Positions 33,799 through 42,518 of a stretch of DNA of 64,000 nucleotides are shown one piece after another; within the stretch, counting starts at the first letter, position 1, and each line of letters begins with the position of its first letter. The position numbers and the translations under genes were made by a program. The stretch comes from Prosthecobacter sp. (GTDB taxonomy: Bacteria > Verrucomicrobiota > Verrucomicrobiia > Verrucomicrobiales > Verrucomicrobiaceae), in NCBI RefSeq assembly GCF_034366625.1, contig NZ_JAXMIH010000006.1, positions 1,195,956 to 1,259,955 on the forward strand. The letters are read 5' to 3'. Below the pieces are notes generated by a model that worked only from the letters and a program-made list of their open reading frames with translations, searched no databases and was not told the DNA's origin.

Positions 33799-35067
33799 TG
33801 CGTTCACGAACAGGGCAAAGACCCCGGCGAGTACAAAGGCTCCCGCGCAGAGCCACACGCCCTCGTGGAAGTCGTGGTTCACGTCGAAGGCCTTCAGCAC
33901 GGCGGAGAAAAGCATGGGCATGATGGCCGCGCCGAAATTTCCCCACATGTTCCCCCAGCCGAAGAGTTGCGCCTGACACTTCCCGCTGATGTCCTGCATG
34001 AAGGTCCACATCGCCGGCAGGCCGAGATCGGCGAAAAAGGTGACTGCTCCGAATGCGATGGCCATGCCCCAGGCCGAGTCCATCTGGAGAGCGAGCAGAT
34101 ACAGCGCCGCCGCGCCGAACTTTGTCACCGACATTGGCAACATGCGCCCGAGCCGCCTGCCGTGGTGCTTCGAAATGTAGTCGGTCATCAATCCGCCAAT
34201 CGGCAGCGCCAGAATGCCGATGGTCAACGCTCCGGTGGTGATGAGGCCGGTCATGCCATCATCGAGATGCTTCACTTTCTTGAGATAATCCGGCAGCGAC
34301 AGGATCAGGAAGGCCCAGCCAATGTTGGTGAAGAACTGCACACCGTTTGCCAGCCACAGGTTTTTGCTGCGGCATGCGGCAAGCAGGGGAAAACGCCTTG
34401 GCGGGTCTTTGATGGGCTGGAAGTCGCCCCGGCCCTCGGCCATGAGGGCGATCTCCGCGTCATTGCACTGCGGGTGCAGGCGAGGATGATCGCGAAAGAC
34501 TCTCCAGTAACACACTGCCACAACGATGCCGACGAGCCCGTAGAGCCAGCCAGCCCAGCGCCAGTCACCGGCTTGCAGGATCACAAACGCGGTCAATCCA
34601 GGAGCCACCGCGCCGCCGACACGCCCGCCCCAGGAGATCACGCTGCTGGCGAAACCGCGAGACTCGATGTGAGCCCAGCGTGTCATCAGCCCGCTGCTGG
34701 CGGGGTAATAACCCGCTTCCGCGAGTCCGCACAGCATGCGTGCGGCGAACAAGGTTCCAAATCCCGTTGCGAAGCTGGTCGCCGCCGTGAAGAACGACCA
34801 TGCTGCGATGTAGATCGTGATCAACATGCGCGCCCCAAAGCGGTCGCTCAACCAGCCGGCGGGCACCTGAAACAGCGCGTAGGCCCAGAAGAACGCACCT
34901 TTGATGCCGTCGATCTGGCCCTGGTCGAGGTGGATGTTTTTTTGGAATGAGTCCGAGCTGAGGATGTTCGCCAGACAGATGCGGTCCAGATACATCAGGA
35001 AGGCCACCATGGTCGCCGTGGCGAGGATTTGATGGCGGACGGCGGTGGGGCGAGGGGGAGAACTCAT
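33769..35067 (-). CDS. MFS transporter, anion:cation symporter-like
   Basis: 432 aa from ATG at 35067 (MSSPPRPTAVRHQILATAT); a TTG four codons upstream is possible. Around 12 membrane helices. YLDRICLANI and WLSDRFGARMLI are the first helix and the conserved MFS loop 2-3; FAARMLCGLAEAGYYPASSGL is typical of the ACS (ExuT/GudP-type) family, which imports sugar acids such as hexuronates, glucarate and sialic acid. This fits the sugar-acid genes at 14.7-17.2 kb, though they are 17 kb away. Its end overlaps the terminator for the RRM gene. It is divergent from the coiled-coil gene. Confidence 0.88.
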   Translation of the reverse strand: MSSPPRPTAVRHQILATATMVAFLMYLDRICLANILSSDSFQKNIHLDQGQIDGIKGAFFWAYALFQVPAGWLSDRFGARMLITIYIAAWSFFTAATSFATGFGTLFAARMLCGLAEAGYYPASSGLMTRWAHIESRGFASSVISWGGRVGGAVAPGLTAFVILQAGDWRWAGWLYGLVGIVVAVCYWRVFRDHPRLHPQCNDAEIALMAEGRGDFQPIKDPPRRFPLLAACRSKNLWLANGVQFFTNIGWAFLILSLPDYLKKVKHLDDGMTGLITTGALTIGILALPIGGLMTDYISKHHGRRLGRMLPMSVTKFGAAALYLLALQMDSAWGMAIAFGAVTFFADLGLPAMWTFMQDISGKCQAQLFGWGNMWGNFGAAIMPMLFSAVLKAFDVNHDFHEGVWLCAGAFVLAGVFALFVNAEKPVMQESV

Positions 35068-35221
35068 CGGAGATGACAAGACGCTGAATTTCCACCAGCC
35101 CTAGCAGGATTCCGGCTTGATGAACAGAGCGAAGGAGTGCATGGGCCATGTGAAGCGGCACAAAACCGACGCATTGAATGCCCTTGCACTCCGCCCACGT
35201 CTCACAAACTCTTCCTTCGCC

Positions 35222-36082
35222 ATGACTGCCATTAAAAACCTCACCGCGCTGCTCGTGCTCAGCTTCCTCGCCTCCGGCGTGCTGGGCTGGTTTCTGTTTC
35301 AATCACACTCGGATCTCACTGCCCTGCGTTCCGATCTGGAGCGCCTCAAGACCGAACACGCTGACGACTTGAAGGCGAAGGAGGGCGAATTCCAGCGCAC
35401 GCTCAGCGCCCAGGCCGACCAGCATCAGAAAATGATCACCGCGCTCAATGACGAGAATGAAAAGAAGATCGACGCCCTGCGCAAAGGCGAGCGCCAGCGT
35501 CTGGCCACCGCCGCGAAGGAGTTTGAAAACATCTTCGAGGGCAACAAAACCACACTGCAATACATCGACCTGCTGGAGGACAAGGTGAAGGCCGGGCAGA
35601 CGCTCTCGAAGGCGGAAGTGGAGAAGCTCACCATCATCACCACCGGTCTCGGCTATTTGAAGAAGCAGTATCAGAAGCCCATGCAGGAGTTCCAAGAACT
35701 CGCGGCTTATTTTGAAGCCCAAGCCTCGAAGCAGATCGAAAAACCCAAGGGTGGATTTTTCAAACGTCTCTTCAGCAAAGACTTCCGTGAAGCCGAGAAA
35801 GAGTTTCTGCGGCAGGAAGGTGCCAAAGAGGCCTTCGAGCAGGCGCAGGGCAAGTTCTCCGGCACTTACGCGCAGGCGCAGAAGGTCATGGGCTCGGTGA
35901 ATCTCGATGCCGACGCGCAGATCCAGAAGCTGCACGCCTACATCGACGACAAGCAGCAGATGAACGCCGAGGATCTCGGTTCGTTCTTCGACAAGGCCCG
36001 CAAAGCCCTGCGCACGCATCAGGACGTGCTCGACTTCGAGCCTGACGCTCCGGTGCTTCCCGCGCCAAAACCGCAGCCGTGA
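35222..36082 (+). CDS. Membrane-anchored coiled-coil protein, function unknown
   Basis: 286 aa from ATG at 35222 (MTAIKNLTALLVLSFLASGVLGWFLF, one N-terminal helix or uncleaved signal). It continues as coiled coil from about 30 to 100 (LRSDLERLKTEHADDLKAKEGEFQRTL), a middle helical part, and a Lys/Glu-rich region ~170-260 (GGFFKRLFSKDFREAEKEFLRQ). No enzyme motif was seen. It is divergent from MFS and ends ~150 bases before the Gfo/Idh gene. A scaffold or cell-envelope role would be a guess. Confidence 0.75.
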   Translation: MTAIKNLTALLVLSFLASGVLGWFLFQSHSDLTALRSDLERLKTEHADDLKAKEGEFQRTLSAQADQHQKMITALNDENEKKIDALRKGERQRLATAAKEFENIFEGNKTTLQYIDLLEDKVKAGQTLSKAEVEKLTIITTGLGYLKKQYQKPMQEFQELAAYFEAQASKQIEKPKGGFFKRLFSKDFREAEKEFLRQEGAKEAFEQAQGKFSGTYAQAQKVMGSVNLDADAQIQKLHAYIDDKQQMNAEDLGSFFDKARKALRTHQDVLDFEPDAPVLPAPKPQP

Positions 36083-36231
36083 GCCGCCGGACATCGCGCC
36101 CGCCACAAATCACAAACTGCCGCAGGATGAAAGGAAAGGTTGCCTTTCTCCTCGCGTTTTGGCTAGGCTCGTAAAATCCGTGGCTGTGCTCGTCAGAGTG
36201 CGGTTCAGATTGATCCAACCATCTCCATCCC

Positions 36232-37785
36232 ATGCAAACAAACCCAACCCAAACCACCCGCCGCACCTTCATTCGCGGCACTGTCGCCGGAGCAGCCGGC
36301 CTCACCGCACTCAGATCCTTCTCCGCACCGCTGGGGGCCAATGGTGACGTCCGTGTCGCGGTCATCGGCTTCAACGGTCGTGGCGCCGGCCACATCAAGA
36401 GCCTGGAAGAAATCCCCGGCGTGCGCATCGTCGCTCTCTGTGACGTGGATTCCAACGTGCTCGCGAAAGGCGTCGCCAATCAAGCGAAGAAGAACAACAC
36501 CGTCACGGCTTACACCGATTACCGGAAGCTCGTGCTCGACCCCGAGGTGGACGCCGTCACCATCGCCACGCCGAACCACACGCACACGCTCATCGCCATG
36601 ACCGCCATGGCCGCAGGCAAGCACGTCTATGTGGAAAAGCCCGTCTGCCACAACATCTGGGAAGGCCGTCAGCTCTTGAACGCCGCCGAGAAGGTCGCGA
36701 AGAAGGGCCTCGTCGTTCAGCACGGCATGCAGCGCCGCTCCAGCCCCGGCTGGCAGCAGGCCATGGACTGGGTCAAGGAAGGCCATATCGGCAAGGTCAC
36801 GCTCTCTCGCGGCCTCAATTACAAGTCGCGCATTTCCACCGGCAAGGTGGCCGCGCCCGTCGAGGCCAAAGACGGGGTGATCAAGGGCACGTTCCACGAT
36901 CTGCGCAACGTCAAGACGGATCCCAAGGGAGCACCACAGGACGTGGATGTGGACTACAAGCTGTGGGCCGGTCCGCGCGGCATCGGCCCCGTGAGCCGCA
37001 CCCAGTTCCATTATGACTGGCACTGGCAGTGGGCCTTCGGCAACGGCGACATCGGCAACCAAGGTCCGCATCAGACCGATGTGGGCCGCTGGGCGCTGGG
37101 CAACCCGGAATTGCTGCCCAAGCGCGTGATGAGCTTTGGCGGACGCTGGGGCTACGAAGACGATGGCGAGACCGCCAACAACCAGCTCGCCTTTTACGAT
37201 TATCAGCCCGCGCCGTTCATCTTCGACAACCGTGGCCTACCCTTGAAGGACATGGACTGGAGACTGGAGCCGGTTTACCGGGTCAATGGCAAGACCGCCG
37301 CCGCGCGTGTCGGCAACGTCATCCATTGCGAGGGCGGCTACGTCATCGAGGCCAAGGCCTACGACAACGAGGGGAACACCGTCATGAAGTTCGACAACTT
37401 CAATGACGGCCCGGATCACATGCTCAACTTCATCAAGTCCGTGCGCGAAGGGAAGCTCATCAATTCCAACCTCCATGTCTCCCACGGCTTCCACGCTGCC
37501 TCGCTCGCCCATCTGGCAAACATCTCTTACCGCCTCGGCAAGGCTGTGGGCGTCGATGAGGTCAGGGAGCGCATCAAGAACGACAAGGCCGGTCTGGAAA
37601 CCTTCGAGCACTTCGTGCAGAACCTCGTGGACAATAAGATCGACCTCAACGTGGACAAGATCAACGCCGGCCCTTGGCTCGACTTCGACCCCGTCACCGA
37701 GAAGTTCACCGGCGAGTTCGCCGAGGAAGCCAACAAGCTCGCCACGGAGAACTATGTCGAGGAGTTCAAGCTGCCGGAAGTTTAG
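36232..37785 (+). CDS. Tat-exported Gfo/Idh/MocA-family oxidoreductase
   Basis: 517 aa. TQTTRRTFIRGTVAGAAGLTAL is a twin-arginine signal. The Rossmann start is VRVAVIGFNGRGAGH (Gly-rich loop), followed by VDAVTIATPNHTH and HVYVEKPVCHNIWEGR with the conserved EKP Lys that acts near the nicotinamide. The C-terminal alpha/beta domain has NGDIGNQGPHQTDVGRW, a family block with His. Exported NAD(P)-binding members are common in Planctomycetes and Verrucomicrobia and presumably carry cofactor through Tat. Sugar or cyclitol substrate is unknown. It ends before a strong terminator. Confidence 0.92.
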   Translation: MQTNPTQTTRRTFIRGTVAGAAGLTALRSFSAPLGANGDVRVAVIGFNGRGAGHIKSLEEIPGVRIVALCDVDSNVLAKGVANQAKKNNTVTAYTDYRKLVLDPEVDAVTIATPNHTHTLIAMTAMAAGKHVYVEKPVCHNIWEGRQLLNAAEKVAKKGLVVQHGMQRRSSPGWQQAMDWVKEGHIGKVTLSRGLNYKSRISTGKVAAPVEAKDGVIKGTFHDLRNVKTDPKGAPQDVDVDYKLWAGPRGIGPVSRTQFHYDWHWQWAFGNGDIGNQGPHQTDVGRWALGNPELLPKRVMSFGGRWGYEDDGETANNQLAFYDYQPAPFIFDNRGLPLKDMDWRLEPVYRVNGKTAAARVGNVIHCEGGYVIEAKAYDNEGNTVMKFDNFNDGPDHMLNFIKSVREGKLINSNLHVSHGFHAASLAHLANISYRLGKAVGVDEVRERIKNDKAGLETFEHFVQNLVDNKIDLNVDKINAGPWLDFDPVTEKFTGEFAEEANKLATENYVEEFKLPEV

Positions 37786-37820
37786 CCAAACTTAAAACGA
37801 GCTTCCAAGTTCGTTTTCCA

Positions 37821-37853
37821 ACGCGGAGCCGGGAAACTGGCTCCGCGTTTTTT
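37821..37853 (+). terminator. Intrinsic terminator after Gfo/Idh gene
   Basis: ACGCGGAGCC (37821-37830) pairs with GGCTCCGCGT (37839-37848) around an 8-base loop and is followed by TTTTTAT. It lies 36 bases after the oxidoreductase stop. Confidence 0.9.
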
Positions 37854-37892
37854 ATTTGGACTCTCCGTTCTTCGCACTACGCTCTCCCCGCC

Positions 37893-38255
37893 ATGGAATC
37901 TCCCACTCCACCTCCCGCCCTGCCTTCGTCCGCCGTCACTCAGGATGAAAAGACGCTCGGCATCGTCATGCACGTGCTCTGTCTCGTCGGTTTTCCGCTC
38001 ATCGGCCCGCTCATCATCTGGCTCATCAAAAAAGATCAAAGCCAGTACCTCGATCTGCAAGGCCGTGAGCTGCTGAACTTCCAGATCAGCTACTTCATCT
38101 ACGCTTTTGTTGCCTTCCTGCTGTGTTTTGTGCTCGTTGGTGTCGTGCTGCTGCCGGTGATTGCCATTGCCATGATCGTGCTCACCATCATCGGCATCGT
38201 GAGCGCCGCCGAGGGGAAGGTGTATCGCTTCCCGCTCACGATCCGCATGCTTTGA
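37893..38255 (+). CDS. DUF4870 (Tic20-like) membrane protein
   Basis: 120 aa from ATG at 37893 (MESPTPPPALPSSAVTQDEKTLGIVMHVLCLVGF); an earlier frame start lies within the upstream gene. The sequence LGIVMHVLCLVGFPLIGPLIIWLIKKDQSQYLDLQGRELLNFQ is the family block of DUF4870, with helices at ~22-42, 67-90 and 92-110. Function unknown; Tic20-like and membrane-located. It comes after the terminator, so it probably has its own promoter. Confidence 0.85.
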   Translation: MESPTPPPALPSSAVTQDEKTLGIVMHVLCLVGFPLIGPLIIWLIKKDQSQYLDLQGRELLNFQISYFIYAFVAFLLCFVLVGVVLLPVIAIAMIVLTIIGIVSAAEGKVYRFPLTIRML

Positions 38256-38329
38256 GCCTCCAGAGCCAAAACGGTTGCGACTCCAGTGCCGCGATGGTAG
38301 CAGAGCGCCCCCCGTTTCCAAAAAACCAG

Positions 38330-38830
38330 ATGCGACCCAACCAACTTCTTCAAGCCATCGGCGCCGAGCTGCGCATGCAGATCATGACCTACCTGCAGAC
38401 CGAGCAGCGTGCCGCGTACAAGGCCGTCATCGACTCGCTCGCGTCGGCCAGGCGTCTGCGCCCCTCCTTCATTCTGGAAAAATCCCGCGCCAAACAGGCC
38501 GAGTGGCTGCTGGAGCAGCTCAACACGAAGTCGAACGAGGAAGTCACCACGCAAATCTTCCAGATCTGGCTGCTCAAAGGCCAGGCGCAGATGCTCATCA
38601 CCTTCCTCGATGCCGCCGCGATCGCGCATGACGGCAAAGGCGAGGTCACCGAACTGCCCGAAGTGATCGCTGACGACAAGGCCGAGGCCTCGGTGACCGC
38701 CTTGCTCGCCGCGTATCCTGCCAAGCAGGTCGCGTTGTATCTCCACATGTTTCAGCAGCAGCGCCCCGGCGGTTGGGATTCCATCACCAAGGCCATTGAG
38801 GCGCGCCCTGAGCTGAAACTCGAAGCCTGA
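38330..38830 (+). CDS. Helical cytoplasmic protein, function unknown
   Basis: 166 aa from ATG at 38330 (MRPNQLLQAIGAELRMQIMTYLQTEQR); an ATG at 38294 is an alternative. The sequence is predicted to be nearly all helix, with EQRAAYKAVIDSLASARRLRPSFILEKSRAKQAEWLLEQLNTK as its most distinctive part, which could contact nucleic acid or a partner, but no helix-turn-helix was clear. I do not recognise the family. It ends 11 bases before the cyclase-like gene, so it is probably the upstream gene of a two-gene operon with it. Confidence 0.7.
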   Translation: MRPNQLLQAIGAELRMQIMTYLQTEQRAAYKAVIDSLASARRLRPSFILEKSRAKQAEWLLEQLNTKSNEEVTTQIFQIWLLKGQAQMLITFLDAAAIAHDGKGEVTELPEVIADDKAEASVTALLAAYPAKQVALYLHMFQQQRPGGWDSITKAIEARPELKLEA

Positions 38831-38841
38831 GATCTGGTGCC

Positions 38842-40590
38842 ATGATGGACGCCCTCGACAGCGCCATCGCCAATACGCACGCGCATCTCGAGTCGCTGCG
38901 TCACGCACGCGGCCACTGGGAGGGACATCTTTCCAGCAGCGCACTCTCCACGGCGACCGCCATCGTCGCGCTCTCGCTCGTGGATCGCGACAAACACGCC
39001 GCTCACATTGCCAGCGGCGCGCAATGGCTTCGCGATCATCAAAACGCCGACGGTGGCTGGGGCGACACCACGCTCAGCAAAAGCAATCTCTCCACCACGC
39101 TGCTCTGCTGGAGCGCGCTGCATCTGGTCGGGACACGCAGCACCGCGTCCGACGCATGGATCATCGCCCGCGTTGGTTCGCTCGAACCACAAGACATCGC
39201 CAAAGCCGTCATCGCCCGCTACGGGAAGGACAAGACCTTCTCCGTGCCGATCCTCATGCTCTGCACCTTGTGCGGCACCTTGGGGAAGAACGGCTGGCGT
39301 CATGTCATCGCGCTGCCCTTCGAACTTGCCGCGCTGCCGCGCACCTGGTTTGGCGCGATTGGTCTGCCGGTCGTCAGCTATGCATTGCCAGCCTTGATCG
39401 CCATTGGCCATGCGCGTTTTCATCATGCTCCACCCGCATGGTGGAATCCGCTGCGCTGGATTCGTGCGCTCACCTGGCCGCGCATTCGCCCCATGCTGCA
39501 AACGTTGCAGCCCGGCAGCGGCGGTTATTTGGAGGCCACACCGCTCACGAGCTTCGTCACCATGGCGCTCGCCGGTGCCGGGCAGCTTGATCATCCCTGC
39601 TTGCCGCTTGCCGTCGAATTTCTCACTCGCTCCATGCGCGACGATGGAAGCTGGCCCATCGACACCAATCTCGCCACCTGGGGCACCACGCTGTCGATTC
39701 GTGCTCAAGAAGGGAGCGCGGACACTCCTGTCCGCAGTTCCGCCTCCCAGTGGCTCTTGTCCCAGCAATACCGCGAAACGCATCCCTTCACCAACGCCCC
39801 GCCCGGCGGCTGGGCCTGGACCGACCTTCCCGGCGGCGTGCCTGATGCCGACGACACCTCCAGCGCCCTCATCGCGCTCAAAAAAATCGGCCACACCGGC
39901 GACTTGGCCATTCAACACGGCATCACCTGGCTTCTCGACCTGCAAAATCGCGATGGCGGCATCCCCACCTTCTGCCGTGGCTGGGGCGCGCTGCCGTTTG
40001 ACCGCAGCACACCGGAAATCACCGCTCATGCCTTGCTCGCCTGGTGGACGTGGCATGATGAACTTCCGCCGGCGCTTCAAACCCGCACCGTTCAGGCCAC
40101 ACAACGCGCATTGCGTTATCTCCAACGCGTGCGCACCGCTGAAAATGCCTGGCTGCCGCTCTGGTTCGGCAACGAGCACACGCATGACGAATCCAATCCC
40201 GTCTATGGCACCGCCCAGGTCGTCCACTACCTCGGAGAAAATGCCCAACTCGCCGCTCAGGCCGGCGATTTGATCCAATCCGGCCTCGGTTACCTCCACT
40301 CCGCTCAAAAGGCCGATGGCTCCTTCGGTGGCGATGCCTCAGCGCCTCCCAGCATCGAGGAAACCGCCATCGCTCTGCATGCGCTCAGTCTTTCTGACTC
40401 TCCGCCCTCCGCCCTCCGCCCTCCGCTGGCCTGGCTCCTCACCGCCACGCGTCACGGCACCCACTTCCCCCCCGCGCCCATCGGCCTCTACTTCGCCCGC
40501 CTTTGGTATCATGAGCAGCTTTATCCGGTCATCTGGACGCTCGGGGCTTTGCAGGCGGCGCGAAAGGTGATGGCTCGTGAGAAGCATTGA
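38842..40590 (+). CDS. Squalene-hopene-cyclase-like class II terpene cyclase family protein
   Basis: 582 aa (SHC is usually 630-720). QW-type repeats are present: GAQWLRDHQNADGGWGDT (59-76), ITWLLDLQNRDGGIPTF and LRYLQRVRTAENAWLPLWFG. Asp335-Ala-Asp337-Asp338 (DADDTSSAL) fits the DXDD proton-donor motif of class II cyclases, missing from the CXXCH protein at 12317. The middle half is less conserved. A palindromic repeat (39718-39735) is read as residues within EGSADTPVRSS (290-300), an apparent in-frame capture between W280 and Q303. There are no hopanoid (hpn) partners in the window, so the substrate could also be another isoprenoid or the protein may act as a toroid without catalysis. Confidence 0.8.
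   Translation: MMDALDSAIANTHAHLESLRHARGHWEGHLSSSALSTATAIVALSLVDRDKHAAHIASGAQWLRDHQNADGGWGDTTLSKSNLSTTLLCWSALHLVGTRSTASDAWIIARVGSLEPQDIAKAVIARYGKDKTFSVPILMLCTLCGTLGKNGWRHVIALPFELAALPRTWFGAIGLPVVSYALPALIAIGHARFHHAPPAWWNPLRWIRALTWPRIRPMLQTLQPGSGGYLEATPLTSFVTMALAGAGQLDHPCLPLAVEFLTRSMRDDGSWPIDTNLATWGTTLSIRAQEGSADTPVRSSASQWLLSQQYRETHPFTNAPPGGWAWTDLPGGVPDADDTSSALIALKKIGHTGDLAIQHGITWLLDLQNRDGGIPTFCRGWGALPFDRSTPEITAHALLAWWTWHDELPPALQTRTVQATQRALRYLQRVRTAENAWLPLWFGNEHTHDESNPVYGTAQVVHYLGENAQLAAQAGDLIQSGLGYLHSAQKADGSFGGDASAPPSIEETAIALHALSLSDSPPSALRPPLAWLLTATRHGTHFPPAPIGLYFARLWYHEQLYPVIWTLGALQAARKVMAREKH
39718..39735. repeat. Palindromic repeat GCGGACA-CTCC-TGTCCGC inside the cyclase gene
   Basis: Perfect 7-base arms around CTCC. 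It has the same architecture as 40935-40952 (TCGGACA-CTCA-TGTCCGA): 15 of 18 positions identical. It lies in frame in a coding sequence, giving SADTPVR. Confidence 0.7.
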
Positions 40591-40681
40591 CAACGCAGGG
40601 CCGGCTCCTAGAATCGGCCTCGAAATTCACCCCGAAACAACAGCACAGGAATCGTCAGGCAGTTAGTGGAGGTTAACCGGC

Positions 40682-40927
40682 ATGAGGAACACAGAATTCG
40701 AAGACGAACGGCGTCCACCACCCAATCCGCCGTTGCATTCCGAAAAGATCGTCACCGACCGGAAGATTTTCTTCCTCGATCTCAAGGAGAACGACCGCGG
40801 CAAATTCATCAAGATCACCGAGGACGTGCGCGGCCGCCGCGACACGATCATCCTCCCGATCGATGCCGCCCAGGAGTTCATGGACGCCATGATGCGCACC
40901 CTGGACGCCGCCGGTGTGGATGAGTGA
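40682..40927 (+). CDS. PUR-domain protein (DUF3276 type)
   Basis: 81 aa. A Pro-rich start (EDERRPPPNPPLHSEK) is followed by one bacterial PUR-alpha-like repeat: KIFFLDLKENDRGKFIKITEDVRGRRDTIILPIDAAQEFMDAMMRTLDAAG. This is the family that binds single-stranded DNA/RNA with a beta-beta-beta-beta-alpha repeat and dimerises in bacteria. Its role is likely cytoplasmic RNA or DNA regulation, not specific. Its TGA overlaps a GTG of the next gene (GTGA), suggesting coupling. Confidence 0.88.
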   Translation: MRNTEFEDERRPPPNPPLHSEKIVTDRKIFFLDLKENDRGKFIKITEDVRGRRDTIILPIDAAQEFMDAMMRTLDAAGVDE

Positions 40928-41373
40928 AAGTACATCGGACACTCATGTCCGACGATCCACGCATCTCAAAAAACAAGCGATTAACCAAATCGATGAGGTT
41001 CCGATCTGCATTGTCGTGGCTGCTGCTTGGAATGCTGGCCGCCGGACTGCCTCTGATCTTGGTATTGGGAAAAACTCAGCATCACTATTCCGAGATTCGT
41101 ACCTTTTTTGAAGGCACGCTGGGCATTCAGAAAGTTGTCGGAATTACTTTCACCGAATCTCATGGTTTCAGCATCATGGAACGGTCAAAGTGGAAGGTTC
41201 AGCTCACGAATGCAGTTGGATCGAGCATCACGATCTACGAAAAGAGTTCTGAATTTCAGGAGAATGTGCCCCACCAACCTGAAATCGAGATCAAGGATGG
41301 CCAAATTCACATAGATGATGGCGAAGAGAATTTTGTGATCACGGTTCAACAAACTGCAGCAACCGCACACTGA
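40924..41373 (+). CDS. Single-pass membrane protein, function unknown
   Basis: 149 aa from GTG at 40924, overlapping the PUR gene stop; alternatively ATG at 40945 (MSDDPRISKNKRL), which lies in the loop of a palindrome (40935-40952). A Lys/Arg-rich N-terminus precedes one membrane helix ALSWLLLGMLAAGLPLILVLG; then comes an outer domain of ~90 residues with strands (VVGITFTESHGFSIMERSKWKVQLT). GC content is lower here than nearby genes, visible as more A/T third positions, so recent acquisition is possible. No function is assigned. Confidence 0.65.
   Translation: MKVHRTLMSDDPRISKNKRLTKSMRFRSALSWLLLGMLAAGLPLILVLGKTQHHYSEIRTFFEGTLGIQKVVGITFTESHGFSIMERSKWKVQLTNAVGSSITIYEKSSEFQENVPHQPEIEIKDGQIHIDDGEENFVITVQQTAATAH
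40935..40952. repeat. Palindromic repeat TCGGACA-CTCA-TGTCCGA
   Basis: Perfect 7-base arms around CTCA. It overlaps the start region of the membrane protein gene, and the candidate ATG at 40945 is in the loop. Counterpart of 39718-39735. Confidence 0.65.
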
Positions 41374-41381
41374 CCAGCTCG

Positions 41382-42308
41382 CTACACGAACTTGATCACC
41401 TGCTTCTGCCCGTGCTCCTCATGCGCGGGATTGAGGGCGCGGAGCTCGAATTCGGCGCGGTCGGAGTTGATGCGCACGATGACCCAGCCGTTGGGACGCT
41501 TGGGATCGAAGGTGTAGGCGATGGGGGGCAGGTTGATGAGCGGGAGGCCGGTCTTCTCGTGCTTGGACTTCAACCAGGTGTGCGTGTGGCCGTAGATGAA
41601 GCCTTGCACCTTGGAGTAGGAGGCGAGCAAATCGAACAAGGTGTCGCTGTCCTGCAGGCACAGGCCTTTTTTCTTCTCGTCCATGCTGGCCTGGATGGGA
41701 TTGTGATGGGCGACGATGAAGGTGGGTTTGTCGGGTGAGTTGCGCAGCTCGCGCTCGATCCACACGAGCTGGGCCTCACCGAGCATGCCGGGGGTTTTAT
41801 TCACGAGGTCGAGCGAATCGAGCAAAATCCAGTTCACCTGGGCGCTGGTGACGGTGACGACGTGCTTGTCCGGCACATTCATCGGGCGTTCGGCGTTCGG
41901 CGGCGGCGGGCCGATGACGGCATTGAGGAAGTTGGTGCGGTGGTCGTGGTTGCCGAGGGTGCAATGCACCTGGATCGACTGCTCACGCAGCGGCTGCATG
42001 CAGCGCAGGAAGGTGACGTAGTCCTCGCTGATGCCTTCCAGGTAGGCGCAGTCGCCATTGACGATGAGGCCGAAGGGTTTCTGGCCAATTTTGAGCACCT
42101 GATTGGCGCAGCGGCGCAGGTTTTCCGCCATGCAGACGCCGCGCACGTTGAGTGCTTCATCGGCGGCGACGTGCGTGTCTGAAAACAGCACCCAGACCTG
42201 CTCAGGAATCTCGAGGGCAGGCAGTTGCGTGGCCAGCGCGCCAAACGCGGCGGCCGTGCCGCGTTGCAGAAAGTCGCGGCGGGTCAGTGGGGGAAGGGTG
42301 ATGGGCAT
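41382..42308 (-). CDS. Tat-exported metallophosphoesterase
   Basis: 308 aa. PPLTRRDFLQRGTAAAFGALATQ is a twin-arginine signal. Calcineurin-like motifs: LFSDTHVAADE (Asp, His), IVNGDCAYLEG (GDxxxxG, with Cys in the normal Asp-x region), LGNHDHR (GNHD), IVAHHNPI and YGHTHTWLKS (GHxH), which ligate two metals. It would hydrolyse a phosphodiester or phosphomonoester in the periplasm. No partner is evident; the repeat hairpin and the upp gene lie upstream on the same strand. Confidence 0.9.
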   Translation of the reverse strand: MPITLPPLTRRDFLQRGTAAAFGALATQLPALEIPEQVWVLFSDTHVAADEALNVRGVCMAENLRRCANQVLKIGQKPFGLIVNGDCAYLEGISEDYVTFLRCMQPLREQSIQVHCTLGNHDHRTNFLNAVIGPPPPNAERPMNVPDKHVVTVTSAQVNWILLDSLDLVNKTPGMLGEAQLVWIERELRNSPDKPTFIVAHHNPIQASMDEKKKGLCLQDSDTLFDLLASYSKVQGFIYGHTHTWLKSKHEKTGLPLINLPPIAYTFDPKRPNGWVIVRINSDRAEFELRALNPAHEEHGQKQVIKFV

Positions 42309-42391
42309 GGGGAAAAAGAAAACGCTGTGACAGGGACAAATCGTGCTGATCCAGAATGGAAGACATGAAAAACGGAGCCTGCTTGAATTTC

Positions 42392-42488
42392 AACGCGAAT
42401 GGCCGCGAATCACCGCGAATGTTCACGAATGCAGCGCATCAGGTTCAGATTCGCGGCCATTCGCGGAACATTCGTGCCTATTCGCGTT
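42392..42488. repeat. Ten-base-period CGCGAAT repeat in two inverted arms
   Basis: The left arm runs as 10-base units acgcgaat, ggccgcgaat, caccgcgaat, gttcacgaat (about 42392-42430). The right arm, read in reverse, is aacgcgaat, aggcacgaat, gttccgcgaat, ggccgcgaat (about 42449-42488). Together they could form a long imperfect hairpin in the 210-base gap between the metallophosphoesterase and upp genes. The rest of that gap shows no gene. Confidence 0.75.
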
Positions 42489-42518
42489 TTATGGCTGGTC
42501 CAGTTCCTCCATTTCAAC

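Noticed and set aside
38752..40308. Long minus-strand open frame (518 codons) antisense to the cyclase
   Set aside because: The plus-strand frame has QW repeats and a DXDD motif; the minus-strand product has no recognisable features.
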